Positions 1 through 5,841 of a stretch of 7,368 nt of DNA are shown in pieces (position 1 is the first letter of the stretch; every line of letters starts with the position of its first letter). A model generated the notes under the pieces. The model made no database searches and was not told the origin of the DNA. It saw only the letters and a list, made by a program, of their open reading frames with translations. The DNA is from an uncultured Granulicatella sp. (GTDB lineage Bacteria > Bacillota > Bacilli > Lactobacillales > Aerococcaceae): positions 1 through 7,368 of the forward strand of contig CALATC010000203.1 of the NCBI GenBank assembly GCA_937891475.1, written 5' to 3'. Position numbers and translations under genes: made by a program.

Positions 1-1802
1 AGGATAAAAAACCATTAACTCGTGAAGAAGTTCCTGTAGAATTAACATGGGACTTAACATTAATCTATCCAGATAATTCTGGTTTCGAAGCTGATTTAGC
101 TTTTGTATCAGAAAAAATTCCAGTAATTGCTGCAAGTAAAGAAACAGCTTTACAATCTGGAGAAAATTTATATAACTACTTATTATTATCGAATCAAGTA
201 GAAGAAAAAATTGAAACAGCTTATGTGTATTCACACTTAAAAGCTGACCAAGATACTACAAATGATGAAAATCAAGTATTAAATCAACGTGCATTCTCAG
301 TATATGTTGAATTATCAGGTGCTTCATCATGGTTTGAACCAGCTATTTTAGAAAAAACAGATGAAGAATTTGAAAACTTCTTTAAAGAAGAACCACGCTT
401 AGAAGAATTCCGTGTTGCATTAGAAGCAGCTCGTATTCAAAAAGGTCACGTATTATCAGATCGTGAAGAAGCATTATTATCAAAAGCGAATGAAGTTTTC
501 TCTGGACCAGGAAAAACTTTTAACTTCTTAAATAATGCGGACATTAAATTCGGAACAGTTAAGAATGAAAAAGGGGAAGAAGTGGAATTAACTCACGGAA
601 ACTATACTACATTCTTAGAATCAACAAATGCTGAAGTTCGTAAAAATGCATTTGAAACAAAATATAAACCATATATTGACTTAAAAAATACTTTTGCTAG
701 CACATTAGGTTCAGAAGTGAAAGCTCATAACTTTAAAGCGTTAGCTCATAATTATGAATCAAGTCGTCAAGCAGCATTATCTGCTAACCAAGTTCCTGAA
801 GAAGTATATGATGCTTTAGTAAAAGTAGTGAATGAAAAATTACCATTATTACACCGTTATATTGCTTTACAACAAAAAGCTCTAGGATTAGATGAATTAC
901 ATATGTATGATATGTATGTTCCAATTACTGGTGAAGCTCCAATTACTTACAATTACGAAGATGCTTCTAAAGCTACTTTTGAAGCATTAAAACCATTAGG
1001 GGAAGAATACCAAGATATTCTTAAACAAGCTTATGATCAACGTTGGATTGATGTTGCTGAAAATGTTGGTAAACGTAGTGGTGGTTATTCATCAGGTGGT
1101 TATGCAACTGCGCCATATATTTTATTAAACTGGCATGATGATTTAAGCAACTTCTTTACATTAGTACATGAATTAGGACATAGTGCTCATAGTTACTTCA
1201 CTCGTCATAATCAACCATATCAATATGGGGATTATTCAATTTTCTTAGCGGAAATTGCTTCAACAACGAATGAAAACTTATTAACAGACTACTTATTGAA
1301 GAAACATACGGATAAAGAGAGTCAAATTTATATTTTAAATAATTATTTAAATCGTTTTAAATCGACTATTTTCCGTCAAACTCAATTTGCTGAGTTCGAG
1401 CATCAAATTCATGTTGCGGATCAAAAGGGTGAGCCATTAACTCAAGCGGCAATGGCTGAGATTTATGCAAGTATTAATCAAAAATATTATGCAAATGTGA
1501 TTCAAGATGAAGAGATTGCGTATGAGTGGACTCGTATTCCTCACTTCTATATGAATTATTATGTATATCAATATGCAACTGGTATGGCTGCAGCAACTGC
1601 TTTAGCAGATAAGATTTTACATGGTACTCCTGAAGATTTAGAGGCTTACTTAAACTACTTACGTGCTGGACGTAGCGATAAACCAATTGAGGTTATGAAA
1701 AAAGCGGGTGTAGATATGACGCAAACTCAATATCTATATGATGCGATGAATGTATTCGAACAACGACTAGAACAATTAGAAGCGTTGATGAACGAAGAGT
1801 AA
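1..1802 (+). CDS. pepF: Oligoendopeptidase F (M3 family zinc metallopeptidase), 5' partial
   Basis: Cytosolic zinc peptidase of the M3B family that cleaves short oligopeptides, feeding amino-acid supply and peptide turnover. The frame is open from base 3 to the TAA at 1800-1802, giving 599 visible residues; PepF proteins are about 600 long, so only a few N-terminal residues lie outside the window. The visible start (KPLTREEVPVELTWDL) matches the usual PepF N-terminus. Numbered from the first visible codon, the N-terminal oligopeptidase-F domain is roughly residues 110-185 and the M3 catalytic domain about 205-585. The zinc motif HELGH is at 389-393 (bases 1167-1181), with the third ligand Glu in FLAEIAS at 417 (1251-1253), the usual spacing. 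A GTG at 225 is internal and not the start. Glutamate codon use changes near base 1317 (see findings). Identification is confident; upstream promoter and RBS are not visible. Confidence 0.96.
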   Translation, partial: DKKPLTREEVPVELTWDLTLIYPDNSGFEADLAFVSEKIPVIAASKETALQSGENLYNYLLLSNQVEEKIETAYVYSHLKADQDTTNDENQVLNQRAFSVYVELSGASSWFEPAILEKTDEEFENFFKEEPRLEEFRVALEAARIQKGHVLSDREEALLSKANEVFSGPGKTFNFLNNADIKFGTVKNEKGEEVELTHGNYTTFLESTNAEVRKNAFETKYKPYIDLKNTFASTLGSEVKAHNFKALAHNYESSRQAALSANQVPEEVYDALVKVVNEKLPLLHRYIALQQKALGLDELHMYDMYVPITGEAPITYNYEDASKATFEALKPLGEEYQDILKQAYDQRWIDVAENVGKRSGGYSSGGYATAPYILLNWHDDLSNFFTLVHELGHSAHSYFTRHNQPYQYGDYSIFLAEIASTTNENLLTDYLLKKHTDKESQIYILNNYLNRFKSTIFRQTQFAEFEHQIHVADQKGEPLTQAAMAEIYASINQKYYANVIQDEEIAYEWTRIPHFYMNYYVYQYATGMAAATALADKILHGTPEDLEAYLNYLRAGRSDKPIEVMKKAGVDMTQTQYLYDAMNVFEQRLEQLEALMNEE

Positions 1803-1814
1803 CATAATATAAAT

Positions 1815-1894
1815 AGACTTTCCTGATATAGCAGTATTAGGACGGCAGCAGCCTCGCTTATGCGAGTCTCATGCCATACTGCTATGGAAAGTCT
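1815..1894 (+). repeat. Structured inverted-repeat element, copy 1
   Basis: Seen directly: outer helix 1815-1823 pairs with 1886-1894 (9 bp), a TGAT bulge at 1824-1827, a second helix 1828-1837 with 1876-1885 (10 bp, ATAGCAGTAT/ATACTGCTAT), a one-sided TAGGAC bulge at 1838-1843, a GGCA/TGCC helix (1844-1847 with 1872-1875), a GCA/TCA internal loop, a G-C pair (1851/1868), a C/T mismatch, and a terminal 5-bp CTCGC/GCGAG stem closing a TTAT loop (1858-1861). It begins 12 nt after the pepF stop. It shares its architecture and loop bases with the elements at 2891-3027 and, inverted, 4706-4783, while the helix bases differ in a compensated way. Inference: a dispersed repeat family with a selected fold. 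Family name unknown to me. Confidence 0.85.
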
Positions 1895-1906
1895 TTTTTA
1901 TTTTTT
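1815..1906 (+). terminator. Rho-independent terminator of pepF, formed by repeat copy 1
   Basis: The long interrupted stem of repeat copy 1 ends in AGTCT and runs directly into a T-rich tract at 1894-1906 (TTTTTT A TTTTTT). It lies 12 nt past the pepF stop and just before the corA promoter, as expected for a pepF terminator. The stem is much longer and more branched than a standard terminator. The other flank has only a weak T-rich run when read on the minus strand, so reverse termination is doubtful. Confidence 0.82.
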
Positions 1907-1914
1907 GAGCATTT

Positions 1915-1942
1915 TTGAATTAGCTGTTGTTTCATTTATGAT
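1915..1942 (+). promoter_or_regulatory. Probable sigma-A promoter for corA
   Basis: A -35-like TTGAAT (1915-1920), a 16-bp spacer and a good -10 TATGAT (1937-1942) lie right after the pepF terminator and about 30 bases before corA. Predicted transcription would start near 1949 and leave a short leader carrying the GGAAGGAG ribosome site at 1961-1968. No riboswitch-sized leader is present, so Mg2+ control by an M-box is not possible from this promoter. Confidence 0.55.
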
Positions 1943-1974
1943 ACACTTATGTAGATTATTGGAAGGAGATAGTT

Positions 1975-2877
1975 ATGGTTGAAAAGAATTTTGGGCACTC
2001 TTGTGCATGGATTAATATTAACTCAGAGGAAATTAGTGATTTTTCTACAATTTACCAAACGTATCAAATTGATAAAGAAATGGTGGAGTATGCTCTTGAT
2101 GAAAATGAAAGAGCACATATTGATTATTGTCGTCCAAAAGAAACATTAGTTGTTATCTATAATGTTATTAAACAAACGAAGAGAGAGAATCGATATGAGA
2201 CAGTTCCAATGACTTTTATTGTTCGAAAGGATCAAATCATTACAATTTCAAACCAATATAATGCCTATATTGTTGAGGCAATGAGAAAAGAGTGGGAAGA
2301 GAGACCAGATATTTCGGTGTTTACTTTTTTATTTTCTACTTTAATGATGATTACTGAAAATTATTTTCCTAAGATTGAAAGTTTGAAGAAAGAGCAAGAA
2401 ATTCTTAGTCATAAATTAAGACATAAAACAACGAAGAAAAATCTATTTGCATTGTCCGATTTAGAAATTGGAAGTGTTTATTTAGTTTCTGCAACAAAGC
2501 AAAATGCGATTGTGTTAGAGCAATTGAAGACTCAAGTATTATTTAAGGAATTAGAGTTTGCTGAGGAAGAAAAATTAGAAAATAGTTTAATTGAAGCGAA
2601 GCAATTAGTGGAAATGACTTCGATCAATCTTCAGATTTTGCAACAATTATCGGGTACTTATAATAATGTATTGAATAATAATTTGAACGATACTATGAAA
2701 TTATTAACGATTATTTCGATTTTATTAACGATTCCGAATATTGTAACTGGATTTTTTGGGATGAATATTACGGTTCCTTTAACGGGTCTTCCGCATGGTT
2801 GGGGAATTGTGTTAGGGATTATTGTAACAGTAATTGTCATTGCAAGTGTCGTCTTGTCACGATTTATTAAGAAGTAG
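1975..2877 (+). CDS. corA: CorA-family divalent cation (Mg2+) channel
   Basis: A 300-residue inner-membrane protein of the CorA family, which forms pentameric Mg2+ (sometimes Co2+/Ni2+) channels. The N-terminal ~240 residues are a soluble, charged alpha/beta and long-helix cytoplasmic domain. Two C-terminal membrane segments are visible at about 243-261 and 276-295. The signature Gly-Met-Asn is at 262-264 (GMN, bases 2758-2766), at the end of the first segment as required. The short periplasmic-side loop reads ITVPLTGLPHGW rather than the MPEL loop of E. coli or Thermotoga CorA, as in the shorter Firmicutes subgroup. The C-terminus ends in basic SRFIKK, consistent with a cytoplasmic end. The ATG at 1975 has a strong AAGGAG site at 1963-1968. 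The gene has its own promoter, is monocistronic by layout, and is followed 13 nt later by repeat copy 2. Substrate specificity cannot be fixed from sequence. Confidence 0.93.
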   Translation: MVEKNFGHSCAWININSEEISDFSTIYQTYQIDKEMVEYALDENERAHIDYCRPKETLVVIYNVIKQTKRENRYETVPMTFIVRKDQIITISNQYNAYIVEAMRKEWEERPDISVFTFLFSTLMMITENYFPKIESLKKEQEILSHKLRHKTTKKNLFALSDLEIGSVYLVSATKQNAIVLEQLKTQVLFKELEFAEEEKLENSLIEAKQLVEMTSINLQILQQLSGTYNNVLNNNLNDTMKLLTIISILLTIPNIVTGFFGMNITVPLTGLPHGWGIVLGIIVTVIVIASVVLSRFIKK

Positions 2878-2890
2878 AGGGCGTGGAAAG

Positions 2891-3027
2891 AGAGTTTTAG
2901 GATAGTAGTACTAAGACGGCAGCAGACCTTACGGTCTCATGCCTAAAATTTGAGCCTTGGTCTCAAATTTTCTTGCAATAGAATCTGATGTGACAGATTC
3001 TATCACTTGTACTACTATAAAAACTCT
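2891..3027 (+). repeat. Structured inverted-repeat element, copy 2 (enlarged)
   Basis: Outer helix 2891-2898 (AGAGTTTT) pairs with 3020-3027. After an AGG bulge, a 10-bp helix 2902-2911 (ATAGTAGTAC) pairs with 3009-3018. Inside follow TAAGAC (2912-2917), GGCA/TGCC (2918-2921 with 2940-2943), a GCA/TCA internal loop, and GACC/GGTC closing a TTAC loop (2929-2932). Unlike copy 1, about 65 extra bases (2944-3008) sit between this arm and the closing strand and fold into two perfect 10-bp hairpins, making a four-way junction overall. It starts 13 nt after the corA stop. The downstream flank is only moderately T-rich (ATTTCTACTTT), so termination is plausible but weaker than at copy 1. Confidence 0.83.
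2945..3003 (+). other. Two extra 10-bp hairpins inserted in repeat copy 2
   Basis: Hairpin B: 2945-2954 (AAAATTTGAG) pairs perfectly with 2962-2971 around a 7-nt loop. Hairpin C: 2978-2987 (ATAGAATCTG) pairs perfectly with 2994-3003 around the 6-nt loop ATGTGA. Neither hairpin is present in copies 1 or 3. They lie between the conserved arm and the closing strand, without disturbing any helix of the core. This looks like a tolerated insertion or an extended variant of the element. No open reading frame of note or known RNA motif is recognised here. Confidence 0.75.
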
Positions 3028-3088
3028 ATTTCTACTTTAAAGGGCTCTATGAGAATGGATTGTGAAAATAGTAATATATATCAAGGAA

Positions 3089-3097
3089 TGGTATAAT
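3089..3097 (+). promoter_or_regulatory. Probable extended -10 promoter for the ATP-binding protein gene
   Basis: TGG followed by a perfect TATAAT (3092-3097) makes an extended -10 box. No convincing -35 sits at the right distance: the bases at 3069-3074 are TAGTAA, and a TTGTGA at 3060-3065 is too far. The box lies 32 bases before the ATG at 3130, so the leader would be about 25 nt and include the GTGAGG ribosome site at 3115-3120. Confidence 0.5.
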
Positions 3098-3129
3098 TAA
3101 CTAAATTATTAAAAGTGAGGTAAGTTATT

Positions 3130-4674
3130 ATGCAACGTTCTGATATACAGAGGATGGCTCGTGATATTTTAGAAAAGCAAGTAATTGAGAATAGCTATAT
3201 AGAGTATAAAAAATCTGTACAATTTAAAGATAAAATTTTAAAAACAGCTTGTGCGTTTGCAAATAATTACATGAATAATGAAATTGGATTAATCTTCATT
3301 GGAGTTGAAGAAGTAGATGACAAAGATACTCAACAGAAGGCGATTCCAAAGCGACCAATCACTGGAATTAAAGAACCAATGATTGAAATAGTTGAAAATC
3401 AACTTAAATCTCTACTTTCTTATATAACTCCTAAAATTAACTATCATATTATTCAAGATAAAATAGATGATGAATATTATATAGTTGTTGCAGTTGAACC
3501 AAATGTAAAAGGACCTTGTCAGACAACTATTAAAGCTGAAAAAGATAAGAAAATTGCACTAAAGGCTGGAAGATATATTAGAGTTTCAAGAGATTCAAAC
3601 CTTCCTAATACTCTTGAAGAGTTTGAACTATTAAAGAAATTTGCAAATTATAATTTTAGTTCTAGTCTAAACCAAACTGCAACATTAGATGATTTAAGTT
3701 ATGAGTATATGAAAGAATATCTTACATTAACAAATGCAAAGGATGATCTTAAACAACTTTCTAAATTAGAAATGGCTAAAGCGTTAGGATTAATAAGTGA
3801 AAGTCAATATGGAGGTTATAGAGCAAAGAATTTTGCAGTTCTAATGTTCTGTGAAAAACCTAATCGTTTTATTCCAAATGCACAAGTAGAAATTATTCGT
3901 GAAATTGATGGTACTGACAAAATGGAGCGTATAACATTTGATTCACCAGTATGGCTGCAAGCAAAACAAGTTGTACGATATTTTCAAGAAAATATTATGC
4001 GTTCTTTTACTTTACGTTATTCTGATAAAATGGAGCATAAAGTTATATATAATTTTCCTATAGCAGCTTTTGAAGAATTAGCAACAAATGCTATTTTACA
4101 TAAAGAGTATGATGAAGATGAATATGTTGGAATTTACATATATAAAGATAAAATTTCTTTTGTGAATCCTAATAGACCACTACCTCCAGTTACGATTGAA
4201 GCATTAAATAATGAAAGAAGTTTTGATAACAGGAAATACTTAAATAAGGAACTAAAAGATATGTTTTATGCTTTGGAATTAATAGAATCATATGGGTCTG
4301 GAATCAGAAGAGCAAAAGATTCTTTAGAGGCAAATCTTTCACCAAGTATTTCTTTCTTACCTAAAGATAATTCATCAAATTATACGAATGCCATTATTTT
4401 TGTACAAGAGGAATTTTTAGAAGATAAGTTGCTTGATAAAACTAACCAAGAAACTAACCAAGAAACTAACCAAGAAACTAGAAAAGAAACTGTAATAGGA
4501 AAACAGATTATTGAGTTAATGAAAATAAATCCACATATTACTATAAAAGAACTTACAGAAGCAATAGGAGCTTCTACAAGTGGTATAAAATATAATCTCA
4601 ATATTTTGAAAAATAGTGGTAGAATTTTAAGAAAAGGATCTACAAAATCAGGTGTCTGGATAGTAATAAAATAA
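3130..4674 (+). CDS. ATP-binding protein with Schlafen/AlbA_2 domain, GHKL-like domain and winged helix (COG2865 type)
   Basis: A 514-residue cytoplasmic protein of the family annotated as putative DNA-binding transcriptional regulators with an ATPase domain; no specific function is established that I can assign. Residues ~18-140 match an AlbA_2 (Schlafen AAA_4) domain: SYIEYKKS near 22-29, AFANN at 42-46, GLIFIGVEE at 53-61. Residues ~300-425 match the C-terminal HATPase_c_4 region: EELATNAILHKEY with the N-box Asn at 320, KISFVNPNRPLPP, then IESYGSGIRR with Y388-G389-S390-G391. A hydrophilic linker (438-453) holds TNQE repeats, and residues ~457-514 form a winged-helix (ITIKELTEAIGASTSGIKYNLNILKNSG pattern, recognition helix after GASTS). 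The ATG at 3130 has GTGAGG 9 nt upstream and an extended -10 promoter. The gene stands alone, between two inverted copies of the structured repeat, suggesting an accessory insertion. Roles in stress regulation or phage defence are possible for such proteins but unproven here. Confidence 0.85.
   Translation: MQRSDIQRMARDILEKQVIENSYIEYKKSVQFKDKILKTACAFANNYMNNEIGLIFIGVEEVDDKDTQQKAIPKRPITGIKEPMIEIVENQLKSLLSYITPKINYHIIQDKIDDEYYIVVAVEPNVKGPCQTTIKAEKDKKIALKAGRYIRVSRDSNLPNTLEEFELLKKFANYNFSSSLNQTATLDDLSYEYMKEYLTLTNAKDDLKQLSKLEMAKALGLISESQYGGYRAKNFAVLMFCEKPNRFIPNAQVEIIREIDGTDKMERITFDSPVWLQAKQVVRYFQENIMRSFTLRYSDKMEHKVIYNFPIAAFEELATNAILHKEYDEDEYVGIYIYKDKISFVNPNRPLPPVTIEALNNERSFDNRKYLNKELKDMFYALELIESYGSGIRRAKDSLEANLSPSISFLPKDNSSNYTNAIIFVQEEFLEDKLLDKTNQETNQETNQETRKETVIGKQIIELMKINPHITIKELTEAIGASTSGIKYNLNILKNSGRILRKGSTKSGVWIVIK
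4441..4488 (+). repeat. 12-bp tandem repeat coding for TNQE units
   Basis: Three perfect copies of ACTAACCAAGAA (4441-4452, 4453-4464, 4465-4476) are followed by a fourth with three changes (ACTAGAAAAGAA, 4477-4488). Each unit encodes Thr-Asn-Gln-Glu; the last encodes Thr-Arg-Lys-Glu. Because the unit is four codons, gain or loss of copies changes the linker length between the ATPase-like and winged-helix domains without shifting frame. Similar polar repeats occur at this place in related COG2865 proteins, from general knowledge of the family. Confidence 0.92.
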
Positions 4675-4705
4675 GTTTTATTAATTATTGGAAAGAATAG
4701 CAGAA

Positions 4706-4783
4706 GGAGTTTTTATAGTAGTACGATTCAAGAGACCCGTAAGGGGCTACTGGCGTCTTAGTACTACTATATCAAAAAACTCT
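4706..4783 (-). repeat. Structured inverted-repeat element, copy 3 (inverted)
   Basis: Read on the + strand, GAGTTTTT (4707-4714) pairs with AAAAACTC (4775-4782), extendable by a G-T pair at 4706/4783. ATAGTAGTAC (4715-4724) pairs with GTACTACTAT (4761-4770), with ATCA unpaired at 4771-4774. Read on the minus strand the interior aligns with copies 1 and 2: TGAT bulge (as in copy 1), the identical 10-bp helix of copy 2, TAAGAC, then a CCC/GGG stem closing TTAC, with the same C/T mismatch and G-C pair as copy 1. The GGCA/TGCC helix is lost here (GCCA opposite TGAA). The element lies 31 nt after the stop of the ATP-binding gene and, in motif sense, downstream of rnhC. Neither flank gives a strong T-tract beyond ATTTTAA on the + strand. 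Confidence 0.83.
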
Positions 4784-4823
4784 ATTTTAACTATGTAACA
4801 AAAATATTAGAGAACATAAAAAC

Positions 4824-4867
4824 AGGCGTACAATCAGGTGTTTGAACTTGATTGTACGCCTTTGTTC
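4824..4867. terminator. Bidirectional terminator between convergent genes
   Basis: A perfect 13-bp stem AGGCGTACAATCA (4824-4836) / TGATTGTACGCCT (4849-4861) surrounds a 12-nt loop. On the minus strand it is followed by GTTTTTATG, 16 nt after the rnhC stop at 4877, a classic terminator position. On the + strand it is followed by TTTGTTCTTTT, so it can also stop transcription coming from the ATP-binding gene. Confidence 0.88.
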
Positions 4868-4876
4868 TTTTCGGGA

Positions 4877-5791
4877 TTATTTTGCTAAATCAATAGCTTT
4901 TTGAGTGTTGGCAAAGTGTAATTTGGCAACTTTGCTTAAAACTTCCATGCCGTCAAATTCTAAAATTTTACTCGCTAAATTATCAACATCTGTGTGAGCA
5001 CCAGATAGTAGTTTATAACCATATTCTTTAGATAGTGTTTGTAATCCAGTTAAAAATGCATCTCTAGCAATCATTGATGCGGCAGCTACTGCTATATGGT
5101 GGCTTTCACCTTTCGTTTTAAAATATGTAATCGATTTAAGAGGAGTTGTTTGCTCTTGTAAATAACGATAATAATTTTTTGGCGTACAAAACTCATCGAT
5201 TAATACAGCTTGAACTGTTTCTGGATTTAATTGTTGGTATAGTAATTTAATTGCTTGATTATGAAGAAGAGCTTTCATCTCATTTAAATTTTTTGTTTGT
5301 TGCACTTCGTTATATTTTTCAGGCCATAAAGTAATTAATTTGTAAGGAATTAATTTTTTAATTTTCGGAACGATTTCTTGGATTTGAGCATCGGTTAAAT
5401 TTTTTGAATCTTTAACACCTAGTTGTTGTAATTCTTTATTAAGATTTTCTGGAACAAAAGCACATGCAACAGTTAATGGACCAAAATAACTTCCCGTTCC
5501 AACTTCATCACTACCAATGACACTCCAATTTGAAAAGCCTTCTGGAAGTCCCTTTGTATCATAGTTTGTTTTCTTCGTACTTGTTAAAGCTGTTAAATCA
5601 TGTTTTTGGATAAATTCATCTACAGCTGTTCCTTGTAAAACAACTTTACCGGATTTGTAAGCTGTAACTGATAAAGAAGGAAGTTTTAATTGATAATGTG
5701 CATGAGGGGTGATTTGATGGATAGCCTCGTGATAAATTTCCCCTAAGTGTTGAATGGTTTGTTCGTCTAATAATAATACTGATGTTGCCAT
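4877..5791 (-). CDS. rnhC: Ribonuclease HIII
   Basis: A 304-residue cytosolic endonuclease that cuts the RNA strand of RNA-DNA hybrids, removing R-loops and primer RNA. The N-terminal ~80 residues are the TBP-like substrate-binding domain that separates RNase HIII from HII. The catalytic domain begins with IGSDEVGTGSYFGPL, carrying the D95-E96 pair. LGVKDSKNL (124-132) and LIDEF with D199 follow, then AAASMIARD (236-244). The fourth acidic residue is probably D268 or D270 in SGAHTDVDNLA. Length is normal for the family. The ATG at 5789-5791 has CGGAGG (5797-5802 on the complement) five bases upstream. The gene lies 50 bases after the yjbH-like gene on the same strand, but an intrinsic terminator sits between them, immediately before this ribosome site. 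Its own terminator is at 4824-4867. Confidence 0.96.
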   Translation of the reverse strand: MATSVLLLDEQTIQHLGEIYHEAIHQITPHAHYQLKLPSLSVTAYKSGKVVLQGTAVDEFIQKHDLTALTSTKKTNYDTKGLPEGFSNWSVIGSDEVGTGSYFGPLTVACAFVPENLNKELQQLGVKDSKNLTDAQIQEIVPKIKKLIPYKLITLWPEKYNEVQQTKNLNEMKALLHNQAIKLLYQQLNPETVQAVLIDEFCTPKNYYRYLQEQTTPLKSITYFKTKGESHHIAVAAASMIARDAFLTGLQTLSKEYGYKLLSGAHTDVDNLASKILEFDGMEVLSKVAKLHFANTQKAIDLAK

Positions 5792-5807
5792 AATAACCTC
5801 CGAGTAA

Positions 5808-5836
5808 TAAAAAGAGACTGAAATTCAGTCTCTTTT
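5808..5836 (-). terminator. Intrinsic terminator or attenuator between spxH and rnhC
   Basis: AAAAGAGACTG (5810-5820) pairs with CAGTCTCTTTT (5826-5836), an 11-bp stem with a 5-nt loop. On the minus strand it starts 5 nt after the spxH stop and runs into TTTTTATTAC, which abuts the rnhC ribosome site at 5802. There is no room for a normal promoter between the stem and that site, so rnhC transcripts must either read through or start inside the end of spxH. Confidence 0.8.
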
Positions 5837-5841
5837 AAAAA

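Noticed and set aside
1474..1686. Minus-strand open frame of 70 codons inside pepF
   Set aside because: Lies wholly antisense within a clear PepF domain, with no ribosome site or recognisable protein.
225..1802. GTG at 225 as the start of PepF
   Set aside because: The same frame is open to base 3 and encodes conserved PepF N-terminal sequence (EVPVELTWDL), so 225 is an internal valine codon.
1943..1974. Mg2+-sensing riboswitch ahead of corA
   Set aside because: The leader predicted from the promoter at 1915-1942 is only about 25 nt, and the structured element before it is the pepF terminator.
2658..2840. Minus-strand open frame of 60 codons inside corA
   Set aside because: Antisense to the CorA membrane region; its hydrophobic look is a reflection of that sequence.
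2891..3027. Copy 2 as a tRNA or tRNA-like gene because of its cloverleaf shape
   Set aside because: Arm lengths are wrong, no T-loop GTTCGA-type sequence or anticodon arm is present, and the other two copies lack two of the arms.
4380..4601. Minus-strand open frame with SWLV repeats
   Set aside because: It is the antisense reading of the 12-bp TNQE tandem repeat and its flanks; no independent support.
1815..4783. CRISPR array made by the three repeats
   Set aside because: The copies are over 1 kb apart, separated by genes, in mixed orientation, and vary in sequence; there are no regular spacers or cas genes.
2891..4783. Insertion sequence carrying the ATP-binding gene
   Set aside because: No transposase, no perfect terminal repeats of full length and no visible target-site duplication.
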